Origin: Actinobaculum massiliense
Lineage (GTDB): Bacteria > Actinomycetota > Actinomycetes > Actinomycetales > Actinomycetaceae
Direction: 5' to 3'
Assembly: GCF_001457435.1 (NCBI RefSeq)
Contig: NZ_LN881717.1
Location: forward strand, 195,896 to 259,895
DNA: 64,000 nucleotides
The notes beneath the pieces are model-generated. The model saw only the letters and a list, made by a program, of their open reading frames with translations. It made no database searches and had not been told where the DNA came from. The position numbers and the translations under genes were made by a program. Positions 24,109 to 33,400 of the stretch are shown piece by piece. How positions within the stretch are numbered: the first letter of the stretch is position 1; every line of letters starts with the position of its first letter.

Positions 24109-24975
24109 GTGAGCTTCTCCAACCAATGGCCCGATCGCTACGGGCGTGACGTCCTCTCCTCCGACCCGCACCGCTACGGCGACTTCGCCATCACACCCGC
24201 CTCGGTTCCGGTTGAGGCCAGGCCCGGCCTAGTCATCGAAGACGTGGAATCGGGCTTCGTGGGTGAAATCATGAGCGTGGCAAAACGCGGTGGCATCTGG
24301 CAAATGGAGGTCGAGGACGCGCGCGGGCTGCGCCGCTATTTTCCCCTCGGGCGAGGCTGGTGGATCGATGGCAAGCCGGTTGAACTGCGCCTGCCCACTC
24401 CCGCTAAGCGGCCCGCGAAACGCGCGGTGACCGCTTCGGGCTCATTTCACGTCAAGGCCCGCGCCCGCACGGCGCGCGAATCGCGCATTTGGGTGGAAGG
24501 CAAGCACGACGCCGAACTAATTCAGAAGGTCTGGGGAGAAGACCTCGCGCTGGAGGGCGTGGTGGTTGAGGAGCTGCTCGGGGTGGACAATCTGGAGCAG
24601 ATCTTGGACGACTTTGCGCCGTCGAACACCCGCCGCGCGGGCGTGCTCGTGGATCACCTGGTGGCCAACTCAAAGGAATCGCGTATAGCTCAGCGCGCGG
24701 CCCGCCCGGGAGTTCTTATCCTCGGCCACCCCTATATTGATGTATGGCAGGCAATCAAGCCGAAAGCGCTGGGAATCCCGAGGTGGCCGGAGGTACCGCG
24801 CGGAGAGGATATAAAAACCGGAACTCTGCGGCGCCTGGGTTGGCCCGCACAGTCCCCCGCGGATATTGGAATCGGCTGGTCCCGTATCCTCTCCTGCGTC
24901 AAAAGCTACAAAGATATTGAGCCGAGTTTGCTGGGACGAATGGAAGAGCTTATCGATTTCGTTACCGAAGCGTAG
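24109..24975 (+). CDS. DUF3097 family protein (Toprim-like)
   Basis: An actinobacteria-specific protein of unknown function, here 288 residues. The N-terminal part (YGRDVLSS, PGLVIEDVESGFVGEIM) is a small beta barrel. The middle has RIWVEGKHDAELIQKVWG, a Toprim-like acidic strand, and VEELLGVDNLEQIL. The C-terminal part has HPYIDVWQAIKPKALG, also strongly conserved in the family. Toprim likeness suggests nucleic-acid work, but this is inference. I prefer GTG 24109 over ATG 24103, because TACGCT at 24097-24102 would be the -10 box of a leaderless message and directly abuts the ATG. GCGCTA-AGG-TAGCGC forms a hairpin after the stop. Confidence 0.8.
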   Translation: MSFSNQWPDRYGRDVLSSDPHRYGDFAITPASVPVEARPGLVIEDVESGFVGEIMSVAKRGGIWQMEVEDARGLRRYFPLGRGWWIDGKPVELRLPTPAKRPAKRAVTASGSFHVKARARTARESRIWVEGKHDAELIQKVWGEDLALEGVVVEELLGVDNLEQILDDFAPSNTRRAGVLVDHLVANSKESRIAQRAARPGVLILGHPYIDVWQAIKPKALGIPRWPEVPRGEDIKTGTLRRLGWPAQSPADIGIGWSRILSCVKSYKDIEPSLLGRMEELIDFVTEA

Positions 24976-24977
24976 GC

Positions 24978-24992
24978 GCTAAGGTAGCGCTT
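24978..24992 (+). repeat. Hairpin GCGCTA-AGG-TAGCGC after the DUF3097 gene
   Basis: A six-base perfect stem lies right behind the TAG stop, flanked by CGAAGCG and CGCTTCG, which can extend it. There is no T-run. It belongs to the class of gap palindromes containing GCGCTA/CTAG seen in the window and could mark the transcript end. Confidence 0.4.
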
Positions 24993-25206
24993 CGCTCGCC
25001 GCGCCGAACCGGCGCACTGTGCTCAACCGCACATCGGTAACATTCAAGTAAATACCGTCATGGTTGTTCAACGCAAAGGGCAATTTTCATCTAATTAATT
25101 CTCTTAACAGTGACGCCTTCACCCCGGGGTCTTCAAACCCGGTTTACCCTTTCCAGACCTGCCAGAAAACGGCGAATTTAAGCCAAAAACTTCAACTGAA
25201 AGAAAC

Positions 25207-25212
25207 TAATCT
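25207..25212 (+). promoter_or_regulatory. -10-like TAATCT of a leaderless transporter message
   Basis: TAATCT is followed after seven bases by GTG 25220. The 240 bases between DUF3097 and this point are AT-richer than the genes around, have no coding character, and show no ribosome site, so they are best read as the promoter region. A -35 box is not obvious. Confidence 0.5.
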
Positions 25213-25219
25213 AGGCCTC

Positions 25220-26218
25220 GTGCAAACCACTAGCCACGCTGGCCAACAAAGCCTGATCGAGAAGGTCACCGCCGTCAATCCGCGCGTCACACTGATCGTG
25301 TCGTCGATTATGGTGGGCATGGTCTCGCCGCTCATCAGCCTTTCCGGGGAAAATGCCTCGACCGCTGTGTTCTATCGGTTTGTTATCGGCGGCGTGCTCC
25401 TCATACCGATTGCGATTTTCGAGTGGCGCCGGGCTGGGGCTATCCCGCTTCGGCAAGCCGGGGTCTACGCTCTCGCTGGATTATTCTTCGCCGTCGACAT
25501 CGGGATGTGGACCCCCGCGGTAATTTACGCCGGATCGGCCGTGGCAAGCGTTATTTCTAATATGCAGGTAGTTATCGTCCCGGTTATGTGCCTGCTCTTG
25601 TTTAGGAATCGCATCCCGAAGATTTTCTTCCTCGCGGCTCCCATAGCCATCCTGGGCATCTTCCTGATTTCTGGCCTCTCCAGCGGCGCAATGTTCTCCA
25701 GCACCTTCCTGCTTGGGATCACCCTCGCGGCGGGCGCTTCGATTTTCTACTCCTGCTACATGGTCACCCTCACCCGCGCCACTCCGACCGGGCACACCGC
25801 CACCGAAATGGTCATTGTCTGCGCCGTGACCTGCGCGGCCGGAACCCCGGTGGCGTCGCTCGCGGGCGGCGCCCCCAATTTCCACCTCGACCTGGCCGGA
25901 TGGGGCTGGATGATCGCCATTGCGATCACCACCCAGGTGGTTGGTTGGTTGGGAATCCAAGCCGCGCTTCCGCTCATCTCTCCGTGCGTGGGTGCCACCT
26001 TGGTGCTCTTCCAACCGCTGGTAGGAATCGCGGGCGGAACCCTGGTAGTCGGTGAATCCATTGGACTCGACCAGTGGGTGGGTATTGCCTGCGTGCTCAG
26101 CGCCGTCGTTCTCATGAACGTTATCCCCCAGCGCGCCGCCCAACTCAACCGACGCTACGGTTGGCTCCTGCACCCGGTACGGCAACGCCGCCGCCTGGTG
26201 CGAAACACCGTTCGCTAA
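25220..26218 (+). CDS. DMT-superfamily (EamA) membrane transporter
   Basis: The 332-residue protein has about ten hydrophobic segments in two repeated EamA halves, starting with PRVTLIVSSIMVGMVSPLIS. Typical family blocks are ENASTAVFYRFVIGGVLLIP (20 residues) in the first half and GATLVLFQPLVGIAGGTLVV near the end of the second. It most likely exports metabolites or amino-acid-like compounds; the substrate cannot be told. The open frame extends to 25064, but that part is AT-rich and unlike a transporter N-terminus, and the GTG at 25220 has a -10 box seven bases upstream. The stop overlaps the hemW stop from the other strand by four bases. Confidence 0.82.
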   Translation: MQTTSHAGQQSLIEKVTAVNPRVTLIVSSIMVGMVSPLISLSGENASTAVFYRFVIGGVLLIPIAIFEWRRAGAIPLRQAGVYALAGLFFAVDIGMWTPAVIYAGSAVASVISNMQVVIVPVMCLLLFRNRIPKIFFLAAPIAILGIFLISGLSSGAMFSSTFLLGITLAAGASIFYSCYMVTLTRATPTGHTATEMVIVCAVTCAAGTPVASLAGGAPNFHLDLAGWGWMIAIAITTQVVGWLGIQAALPLISPCVGATLVLFQPLVGIAGGTLVVGESIGLDQWVGIACVLSAVVLMNVIPQRAAQLNRRYGWLLHPVRQRRRLVRNTVR

Positions 26219-27411
26219 GCCCACAGCTCCCGGGTTACCGCATCTCCCAAAAGCCTTCCTTTTCGGGTAAGAATCAAGCGATTGCGGGCCGCCGCGGCGG
26301 CGTCGATGAGCCCATCGGCTCGCAGTTGCTCCACTACCAGCGGATCGACCTCGGGCGGTGTATCAATCCCCCAGCGGGTGCGAATTCCGAGCATAATATG
26401 CTCTTCCTCGCGTTCAACCGCGCTGAGCTTCTCACTATCTTGCACCGGCGAAAGCCCCTCATTTAGGCGCTTTACGTAGGCGAGGGGATGCTTGACGTTC
26501 CAGAACCGCTCACCGTTGATATGGCTGTGTGCGCCCGGTCCGTATCCCCACCAATTGTCGTTGCGCCAATAGTGGATATTGTGCCGGCATTCCTTTCCGG
26601 GTTTGGCCCAATTGGAGATTTCGTACCAGCGGTAGCCAGCCGCGCGGAGCTTTTCATCGGCTAACTCGTATTTATCGGCCTGCAGATCAGGGTCAGGAGC
26701 GGGAAGTTTTCCCCGCCTTATCGCCTGCCCCATTTTGGTTCCGCGCTCAACGATCAAACCGTAGGCCGAAATATGGTCAGGTTCGAGTTCGAGCGCCGCG
26801 TCAAGCGAGCGTTCCCACTGCTCAAGGGTTTCGAAAGGCGCCCCATAAATCAGATCAAGCGAAAATTCCGCGCCCGTCTCACGCGCCCATCGCGCCACGC
26901 GGCGCACTTGGCCCGGGGTGTGGAGCCGCTCGAGGACTTTCAGAACTTCCGGCACCGCGCTTTGCATCCCGAAGGAAAAACGTGTAATCCCGCCGGCCCT
27001 GAGCTCATCAAGGATTTCCTCGGTCACGGTTTCTGGGTTCGCTTCGGTCGTGACCTCGGCTTCCGGCGCCAAGCCGAACTCGCGATCGAGGTTCTCTAGC
27101 ACTGAGATGAGCTGGCCCGGATTGAGCATCGTCGGCGTTCCACCGCCAAAGAACACCGTCCGCAGATTCGCCTGCTTGCCAACCAGCGCCCGGCGCGACA
27201 GGCGGATCTCTTTTTCCAGCGCCTCCGGGAACCTCGCCGCCGAGGCACCTTCGCCGAAATCAAGTTTCGTGTAGGTGTTGAAATCGCAGTATCCGCAACG
27301 CACCCGGCAAAACGGAATATGAACGTAGGCAGAAAAACCCGAGCTCACATCGGGGTCGCGCAGGCCAACTACCTGTGCGCTCAGGGCTTCTGCAGCACAT
27401 TGCGCGCGCAA
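26215..27411 (-). CDS. hemW: Heme chaperone HemW (radical SAM, coproporphyrinogen dehydrogenase-like)
   Basis: HemW binds heme and an Fe-S cluster and delivers heme to target enzymes; it was long annotated as oxygen-independent HemN. The radical-SAM motif CRVRCGYCDF gives Cys35, Cys39 and Cys42, and there is no extra Cys after it as HemN would have. FFGGGTPTMLN and GLIVERGTKM are family blocks. The 398 residues start at TTG 27411, directly after trmB; the first 25 residues are poorly conserved, so the true start may be later. In Actinobacteria hemW often follows lepA, as here with trmB between. Confidence 0.92.
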   Translation of the reverse strand: MRAQCAAEALSAQVVGLRDPDVSSGFSAYVHIPFCRVRCGYCDFNTYTKLDFGEGASAARFPEALEKEIRLSRRALVGKQANLRTVFFGGGTPTMLNPGQLISVLENLDREFGLAPEAEVTTEANPETVTEEILDELRAGGITRFSFGMQSAVPEVLKVLERLHTPGQVRRVARWARETGAEFSLDLIYGAPFETLEQWERSLDAALELEPDHISAYGLIVERGTKMGQAIRRGKLPAPDPDLQADKYELADEKLRAAGYRWYEISNWAKPGKECRHNIHYWRNDNWWGYGPGAHSHINGERFWNVKHPLAYVKRLNEGLSPVQDSEKLSAVEREEEHIMLGIRTRWGIDTPPEVDPLVVEQLRADGLIDAAAAARNRLILTRKGRLLGDAVTRELWA

Positions 27412-27414
27412 ACC

Positions 27415-28290
27415 CTAGGCTCGATTCCGACGCTGCGCCACCACGTCATGCACGGTTCGCCCCGCATCGATTCCGCGTTGCTCAAAACGGGTGAGCACGC
27501 GCTTATCCCAGCGCGGCGCAAATCCCCCGCGCTCCGGCTCCGGGTCGTTCGGGTCCGGGTTTTCTCCCCGATGCGGGTTGGTGAAGAATTCGCTTTCTTC
27601 AACGACGTCGCGCATCTGCCAGGCGTAATTATCCCAGTCCGTTGCCATACGCCACACGCCCTCATCTTCAAGCATTCCCGCCGCGATTCCGGCAAAAAGT
27701 GGCGCTACCAGGCGCCGCTTGTGGTGCCGCTTCTTGCGCCACGGATCGGGGAAAAACGTCCACACCTCCGCCGCGCGCGGATTAGAGGCATTCGGATGAT
27801 CGGGATTGATTCTATCGGCGCAACGGATAATCGCTTCCGAATCGTCAATCCCCGCCGCCTCAAGGCCGAAAAGCACCGGCAGTGCCTGCGCGGCATCGGC
27901 GCATAAAATGCGCACATTGCTCACCTTCTCGCGCACCGCGGTAGCAATGCACCGCGCCGCACCCGGCTCCCAGGCTTCCACTAAAAGCATATTTACCTGC
28001 GGATTTCGCACCGCGTAGCCAACCCCTTGTTCCCCCGAACCGGGGCCAATCTCCACTACGAGCGGAGCCTCCCGGCCAAACTGCTCGGAGATATTGCACG
28101 GCGCGGCCGGATCAACCGTGGTTTCCAGGGGGCCCGGAACCATTTTGAGAAGTAGCTCAGAATGCTCCGCGAAAAGCTTTTCCTTATCGCGTCCCAAACG
28201 GGAACCACGCATCGAAAAGGAGCGAATCCGCCAATGCCGGCGCGGGGCCACCTCGCCGCCCATCTCGGCGGATGTAGGAGTATTAGGCAT
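27415..28290 (-). CDS. trmB: tRNA (guanine-N(7)-)-methyltransferase TrmB
   Basis: TrmB makes m7G46 in the tRNA variable loop with SAM. The 291-residue protein has PLVVEIGPGSGEQ (SAM site) and the key block VWTFFPDPWRKKRHHKRRL, in which Asp, Pro and the basic run contact tRNA. The final EFFTNPHRGENPD is also conserved. A longer N-terminus (to about residue 45) carries Arg-rich RNA-contact residues. It lies 11 bases after lepA and three before hemW, so lepA-trmB-hemW is probably one transcript. Confidence 0.95.
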   Translation of the reverse strand: MPNTPTSAEMGGEVAPRRHWRIRSFSMRGSRLGRDKEKLFAEHSELLLKMVPGPLETTVDPAAPCNISEQFGREAPLVVEIGPGSGEQGVGYAVRNPQVNMLLVEAWEPGAARCIATAVREKVSNVRILCADAAQALPVLFGLEAAGIDDSEAIIRCADRINPDHPNASNPRAAEVWTFFPDPWRKKRHHKRRLVAPLFAGIAAGMLEDEGVWRMATDWDNYAWQMRDVVEESEFFTNPHRGENPDPNDPEPERGGFAPRWDKRVLTRFEQRGIDAGRTVHDVVAQRRNRA

Positions 28291-28301
28291 GAATCTAGCC
28301 T

Positions 28302-30155
28302 CTACTTTCCGGTGGGCGCATCGGAAGTAAGCGCGGCGATAAAGGCTTCGTTAGGAACTTCCACCCGGCCAATCGACTTCATGCGCTTCTTACCTTCCTT
28401 CTGCTTTTCGAGCAGCTTTCGTTTACGCGAAACGTCACCGCCATAGCACTTGGAAAGCACATCCTTACGCAACGCCTTAATGGTTTCGCGGGCAATCACC
28501 CGGCTGCCCACCGCAGCCTGCACCGGAATCTCAAATTGCTGACGCGGAATTAGCTCCTTGAGCTTACGCGCCATGGAATTCCCGTAGTTGTAGGCCTTAT
28601 CGCGATGAACAATTGAGGAGAACGCGTCTACCTTTTCGTGGTTAAGCAGCACATCAACCTTTACCAGATCGGCTTCTTGCTCACCGTCCATGTTGTAGTC
28701 GAGCGAAGCGTATCCCTTAGTGCGCGACTTGAGCTGATCGAAGAAATCGGTCACCACTTCAGCCAGCGGGAGTTGATAGTGCAGTTCCACGCGCTCAGGC
28801 GATAGGTAGTCCATGCCCTTCATGGTTCCGCGCCGCTCCTGGCACAGCTCCATAATCGTTCCCACGTAATCCGCGGGCGTCAGAATCGTTGCCGCTACCA
28901 CCGGCTCGCGAATTTGGCGAATCTTCCCGTCCGGGAACTCGCTCGGGTTAGTTACCTCGAGCTCCGTTCCATCCTCGGCTACCACGTGGTAAACCACCGA
29001 GGGCGAGGTCGCAATAATGTCGAGATCGAATTCGCGTTCCAGGCGCTCGCGGATAATCTCCAAGTGCAAAAGACCCAGGAAACCGCAACGGAATCCGAAT
29101 CCCAGCGCCACCGATGTCTCCGGAACATACGAAAGCGAGGCGTCGTTGAGCTTGAGTTTATCCAGCGCATCGCGCAAAACCGGGAAGTCTGAGCCATCCA
29201 CCGGATACAGCCCGGAGTAGACCATAGACTTCGGATCTTCGTAGCCGGCCAGCGGCACCGTGGCCGGAGCGGTCGCGCTGGTGAGCGTATCGCCCACGCG
29301 GGTCTGCCCCACCTCTTTCACGCCGGTAATAACGTAGCCAACCTCGCCCACTCCCAGGCCCTTCGTGGCCACCGGTTCCGGCGAAATAACGCCTATTTCG
29401 CTCACGTCGTGAATGGCGTTGGTCGCCATTGTTTTTACTTTTTCGTTGGGGTCAAAGTCGCCGTCGACCACCCTCAGGTAGGTGACGACGCCGCGGTACG
29501 TGTCATACACCGAATCGAAAATCAGCGCGCGCCCGGGAGCCGCCGGATCTCCCTCGGGAGCGGGCACCTCCGCCACGATCCGATCCAGCAACGCCTCCAC
29601 GCCCTCGCCGGTCTTGCCCGAGACGGCAATGCATTCATTAGTATCCACGCCCAGCAAGTTCGCGATTTCTCCGGCGTACTTCTCCGGGTCGGCGGAAGGC
29701 AGGTCGATCTTATTGAGCACCGGAATAATCGTGAGATCGGCTTCTAGAGCCATATACAAATTCGCCAGGGTCTGGGCTTCAATTCCCTGCGTTGCATCGA
29801 CGAGTAGAAGGGCGCCCTCGCAGGCCGCCAAGGAACGATTGACTTCATAAGAAAAGTCGACGTGACCGGGGGTATCGATCATATTGAGCGCGTAAGCCTG
29901 ACCATCAACCGTCCAGGGCATACGCACGGCCTGGCTTTTGATCGTAATGCCGCGTTCGCGCTCGATGTCCATACGGTCCAAGTACTGCGCGCGCATTTCT
30001 CGTTGCTCGACGACGCCGGTGAGCTGGAGCATCCGGTCAGCCAGGGTGGACTTTCCATGATCGATATGCGCGATGATGGAAAAATTCCGGATAAGCTCGG
30101 GCGGCGTGTGGCCGGGCTGAATAGCCGCGATTTCTTTCGGGGACGAAGTGGGCAC
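28302..30155 (-). CDS. lepA: Elongation factor 4 LepA
   Basis: LepA is a ribosome-associated GTPase that affects initiation and can back-translocate ribosomes. The 617 residues include the G1 motif AHIDHGKST (29-37), DTPGHVDF, and [10 protein letters not shown], then EF-G-like domains and the LepA-specific C-terminal domain ([20 protein letters not shown], 20 residues). The start is GTG with an AAGGAGAA site. TACAAT (30184-30189) is a likely -10 box. It heads the lepA-trmB-hemW unit. Confidence 0.96.
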   Translation of the reverse strand: MPTSSPKEIAAIQPGHTPPELIRNFSIIAHIDHGKSTLADRMLQLTGVVEQREMRAQYLDRMDIERERGITIKSQAVRMPWTVDGQAYALNMIDTPGHVDFSYEVNRSLAACEGALLLVDATQGIEAQTLANLYMALEADLTIIPVLNKIDLPSADPEKYAGEIANLLGVDTNECIAVSGKTGEGVEALLDRIVAEVPAPEGDPAAPGRALIFDSVYDTYRGVVTYLRVVDGDFDPNEKVKTMATNAIHDVSEIGVISPEPVATKGLGVGEVGYVITGVKEVGQTRVGDTLTSATAPATVPLAGYEDPKSMVYSGLYPVDGSDFPVLRDALDKLKLNDASLSYVPETSVALGFGFRCGFLGLLHLEIIRERLEREFDLDIIATSPSVVYHVVAEDGTELEVTNPSEFPDGKIRQIREPVVAATILTPADYVGTIMELCQERRGTMKGMDYLSPERVELHYQLPLAEVVTDFFDQLKSRTKGYASLDYNMDGEQEADLVKVDVLLNHEKVDAFSSIVHRDKAYNYGNSMARKLKELIPRQQFEIPVQAAVGSRVIARETIKALRKDVLSKCYGGDVSRKRKLLEKQKEGKKRMKSIGRVEVPNEAFIAALTSDAPTGK

Positions 30156-30183
30156 AGTTCTCCTTCAGACAAATTTCGTCACC

Positions 30184-30189
30184 ATTGTA
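30184..30189 (-). promoter_or_regulatory. Likely -10 box for lepA
   Basis: TACAAT on the minus strand, about 28 bases before the GTG start, upstream of the AAGGAGAA ribosome site. No good -35 hexamer is visible. Confidence 0.5.
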
Positions 30190-30396
30190 GTCTGTTCCGC
30201 AGGCCTTCACCCTGGCCTTGCTTGGCTTCACATCCGCGCGAGGCTAAACCCACAGCTCCACACCTGCACCCACCCATATCCGCACATTGCAGCACCCGCC
30301 GGACCCGCGGAAGTTGGGCTACAGGAGTCTTCGGGAGCTTAAATAATGCTTAGATAGCGATTATATAATATAGAAACGCTCCGATTGAAAATAGAA

Positions 30397-30439
30397 CCGC
30401 TCCCCGAAAGAAGGCGCTAAACCAACTTTCAGGGAGCGG
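30397..30439 (-). terminator. Intrinsic terminator of the pullulanase gene
   Basis: CCGCTCCCCGAAAG (30397-30410) pairs over 14 bases with CTTTCAGGGAGCGG (30426-30439). The only imperfect pair is a G-U on the minus RNA but a C-A mismatch on the plus, which points to the minus strand. A U-rich stretch (UUCUAUUUUC) follows on that strand. Confidence 0.8.
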
Positions 30440-30492
30440 CTAATCTCCGCTTCAAAACCTTAGAGCATGCGCTCTTCGGCTAGCGAGCCGCC

Positions 30493-33400
30493 TCAGCGGC
30501 GATCAACGGCCGGCGTGTCCACGCCGTCGCCGTTCCAATCCCCCACGTAGGACGAATCGGTGCTATCACCATAGTAGACAACGCTTTGCGCCACGCCCGT
30601 CTCCAGCGCATTGCGCAAATGGAAGGCGTTGCCGCGAATCACCGCAATGCCGTCGATGCCGTCTCCATTCCAGTCTCCGGCGACCACGCGATCTCCCGTC
30701 GTACCGTACTGTAAGACGGTGGGCGCCTTGGTCTGGGAGAGGTCAGCCTGCAGGTAAACAGTGTTTCCGCGTACCGCCGCGAGCTCAGAAGCCGCATCGG
30801 CGTCGAAGTTGCCGGCGATAAGCTGGTCGGGGGGATTGCCGTAGCTAATCTCCCGGTCGGCGACGCCGCTACTCAGCGACTGCCGCATTAGCACCCGATT
30901 GCCGCGGACAACCGCGAGGGTATCGACTCCGTCGCCGTCCCAATCACCAACCAGCACCTCGTCGCCCGCGTTGCCGTAGCAGAACTCAAACCGGGCTACG
31001 CCGGTGAAGGCGTTTGTACCGAGGAAGTGGTTGCCGCGGCGCACCATTGGGGTGGAGACGCCGTCGCCGTTCCAATCACCAAAGAGGAGCTCATCGCTCG
31101 GGTTACCGTAGTTGATCACTCGGTTAGCGGCCGGCTGACCCCACGCATCGGCGTAGAAGATGCCGCGGTTCGGTTGCGGCTCTTGGCTGGGCTCCTCGCT
31201 CGGATCGCCGCCAGGCTGCTCGGCCTTGGCCGTTCGCAACACCGTTGCCGAAAGAGCGGAAGCCTCGTAGCCCTCTGTGCCAACACTTACCCGCGCGGGC
31301 TTTTCCGCGCTGACCTTGCCGTCAGCAACGAGCACCTCGTAGTCACCCGCGGCGATATCCGCGACCTTTGCGGGCGCTTCGTTGGCATTGAGAATCACCA
31401 CGTAGGTATCTTCGCCGTCGGTCACCCGGTAGGCGACGACGCCGTCGCGAGCCTGAACAACCGAAGCAGTCCGGAAAATCGCTTCATTGGTCGGCTTGCG
31501 CAAAGCCGGGGTGGCCTTACGAAGCTCGATAAGGCCGCGCGTGTAGGCCACCGCATCCGCCTGTTCCACGGTTCGATCCCAATCAATCGCGTTGACCGCG
31601 TCGCCGGAACGATACGAATTTTCGTCGCCACCCTTGGTGCGCAAGAATTCTTGGCCCATTTGCTGGGCCGGAATGCCCTGCGCCAGGTAAACGGCTGAGG
31701 TAGCCAGCTTTGCCCGCGCCAAGCGCGTGGCTTCAGAGTCCTCTGGACGGGAGGCCTTTAGCTTGTCGTACAGCGTCAGATTGTCGTGGATTTCCACGTA
31801 ATTGACGATTTGCCCCGGACCGGCGTAATGCGTCTGGTCATTACCATTGGTGCACGGCGCCAAACCCTCGGAGTTCTGGCAGGCCAGCAGGTTATTGGCG
31901 ATCAAGGTTTCCAGCCCCGGCTTGCCCGAAACAAATCCGGTATCCGACTCGTTGAAAACCGAACCCTTCAGTCCGTCACGAATCGAGTCATTGAAGAATG
32001 CCAGGCCATTGTCTCCCAGGCGGGGTGCCACGCGGTAGGCGTTCGGCTGGATCATCATGTCGCGCTTCGGAAGGGTGGTATTCATATCCCAACCCTCGCC
32101 CAGCAAGATAATCGACGGATCGATCTTGTTGAGGGCGGTACGCACCTGGCGCATCGTTTCGATGTCGTGCAGACCCATGAGGTCAAAACGGAAACCGTCG
32201 AGGTTGTACTCGCTGGCCCAGTAGGTCACCGAATCGACGACGTACTTGCGCATCATCGCCCGCTCCGAGGCGGTATCATTGCCGACTCCGGAGTTATTGA
32301 CCAGGCTTCCTTCGCTGTTGTAACGGAAGAAGTAACCTGGGACCGTCTGGTTGAAGGCGTGCGAGGCGGCGTCGTACACGTGGTTGTAGACGACGTCCAT
32401 AATCACGCGCAGGTTTGCGCCGTGCAGGCCGGCCACCATCTGCTTGGCTTCCGCCACGCGCGCCGCCGGATCATACGGGTCGGAGGAATACGAGCCCTCC
32501 GGCACGTTGTAGTTCACCGGATCGTAGCCCCAGTTTTGCTGGGCACCGTAGGCCAGGCTGGCGGTCTCGTCGACCGAGCCGTAGTCGTACATCGGCATGA
32601 TTTGCACGTGCGTGACGCCAAGTTGCTTCAAATATTCAAGCCCGGAGACCGCGCCTTTTTCGGTGCGAGTTCCTTCTTCGACGACGCCGAGAAACTTTCC
32701 GCGCTTTTCCGGGGAGATGCCGGAGTGGGGATCAATGGAAAAATCACGCACGTTCATTTCCGCGATCGATGCATTCGTGGCCGGGCCGAAGGCTGGCATA
32801 CGCTCGCCGGCAGCGCCCGACGCCGAACTTTCGGGCGAAAGAATAACCGACCGTTTGCCGTTGGCTACCGCGGCCTTGGCGTAAGGATCAGGAGATTCAT
32901 TCGTGGTGCCGTTGGCGAAGCTGACGCTGAAATCGTAAGCGGTCAGGTTCCGTTCACCGGGCAAAACCGCGCTCCAAACGCCCTTTTCGCCGCGTTCCAT
33001 AGCAACGCTCGAGTCAAGCGGGGCGGTGGGGTTGGCATTGGAGTAAACGTTGACCTTTACCTCGCTGGCGGTAGGCGCCCACAGCTTCAGTTCGGTCTGT
33101 TCCGGAGCATACTTTGCGCCCAGTTCCCCCTCGTAGGCGTAGGCGGCGTCGAACTCGGGTGTGCGCACAACGCTCCCCGCGCTCGCCACTGCCCCGCCGT
33201 ATTCGCCCGCTTTTACCTGGTAGGCACGGCTGAGATCGAGTGGCTGGGCTACCTCGATGCGCAGTTTGCCCTCAGTGAATTTAACGCTGGTTACTTCGGC
33301 GCCCTCAACCTTCACGGACTCCTTGGAGAAGGCAGTAGCTGGGACGTTGCCCCGCACCGTTGCCGTAATTGCAGAAAGCTCGGAAATCTCCGCGCCAATA

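Larger units (their letters stand above)
30156..30492. other. Gap between lepA and pullulanase
   Basis: The gap holds the lepA promoter side (TACAAT on the minus strand at 30184-30189), a GC-rich stretch without coding signal, an AT-rich block (30335-30395, with TTATATAATATAG-like sequence) and the pullulanase terminator (30397-30439). No small gene is supported in any frame. Confidence 0.6.

Noticed and set aside
25064-25219. 52-residue N-terminal extension of the DMT transporter
   Set aside because: AT-rich and without transporter character; a -10 box stands seven bases before GTG 25220.
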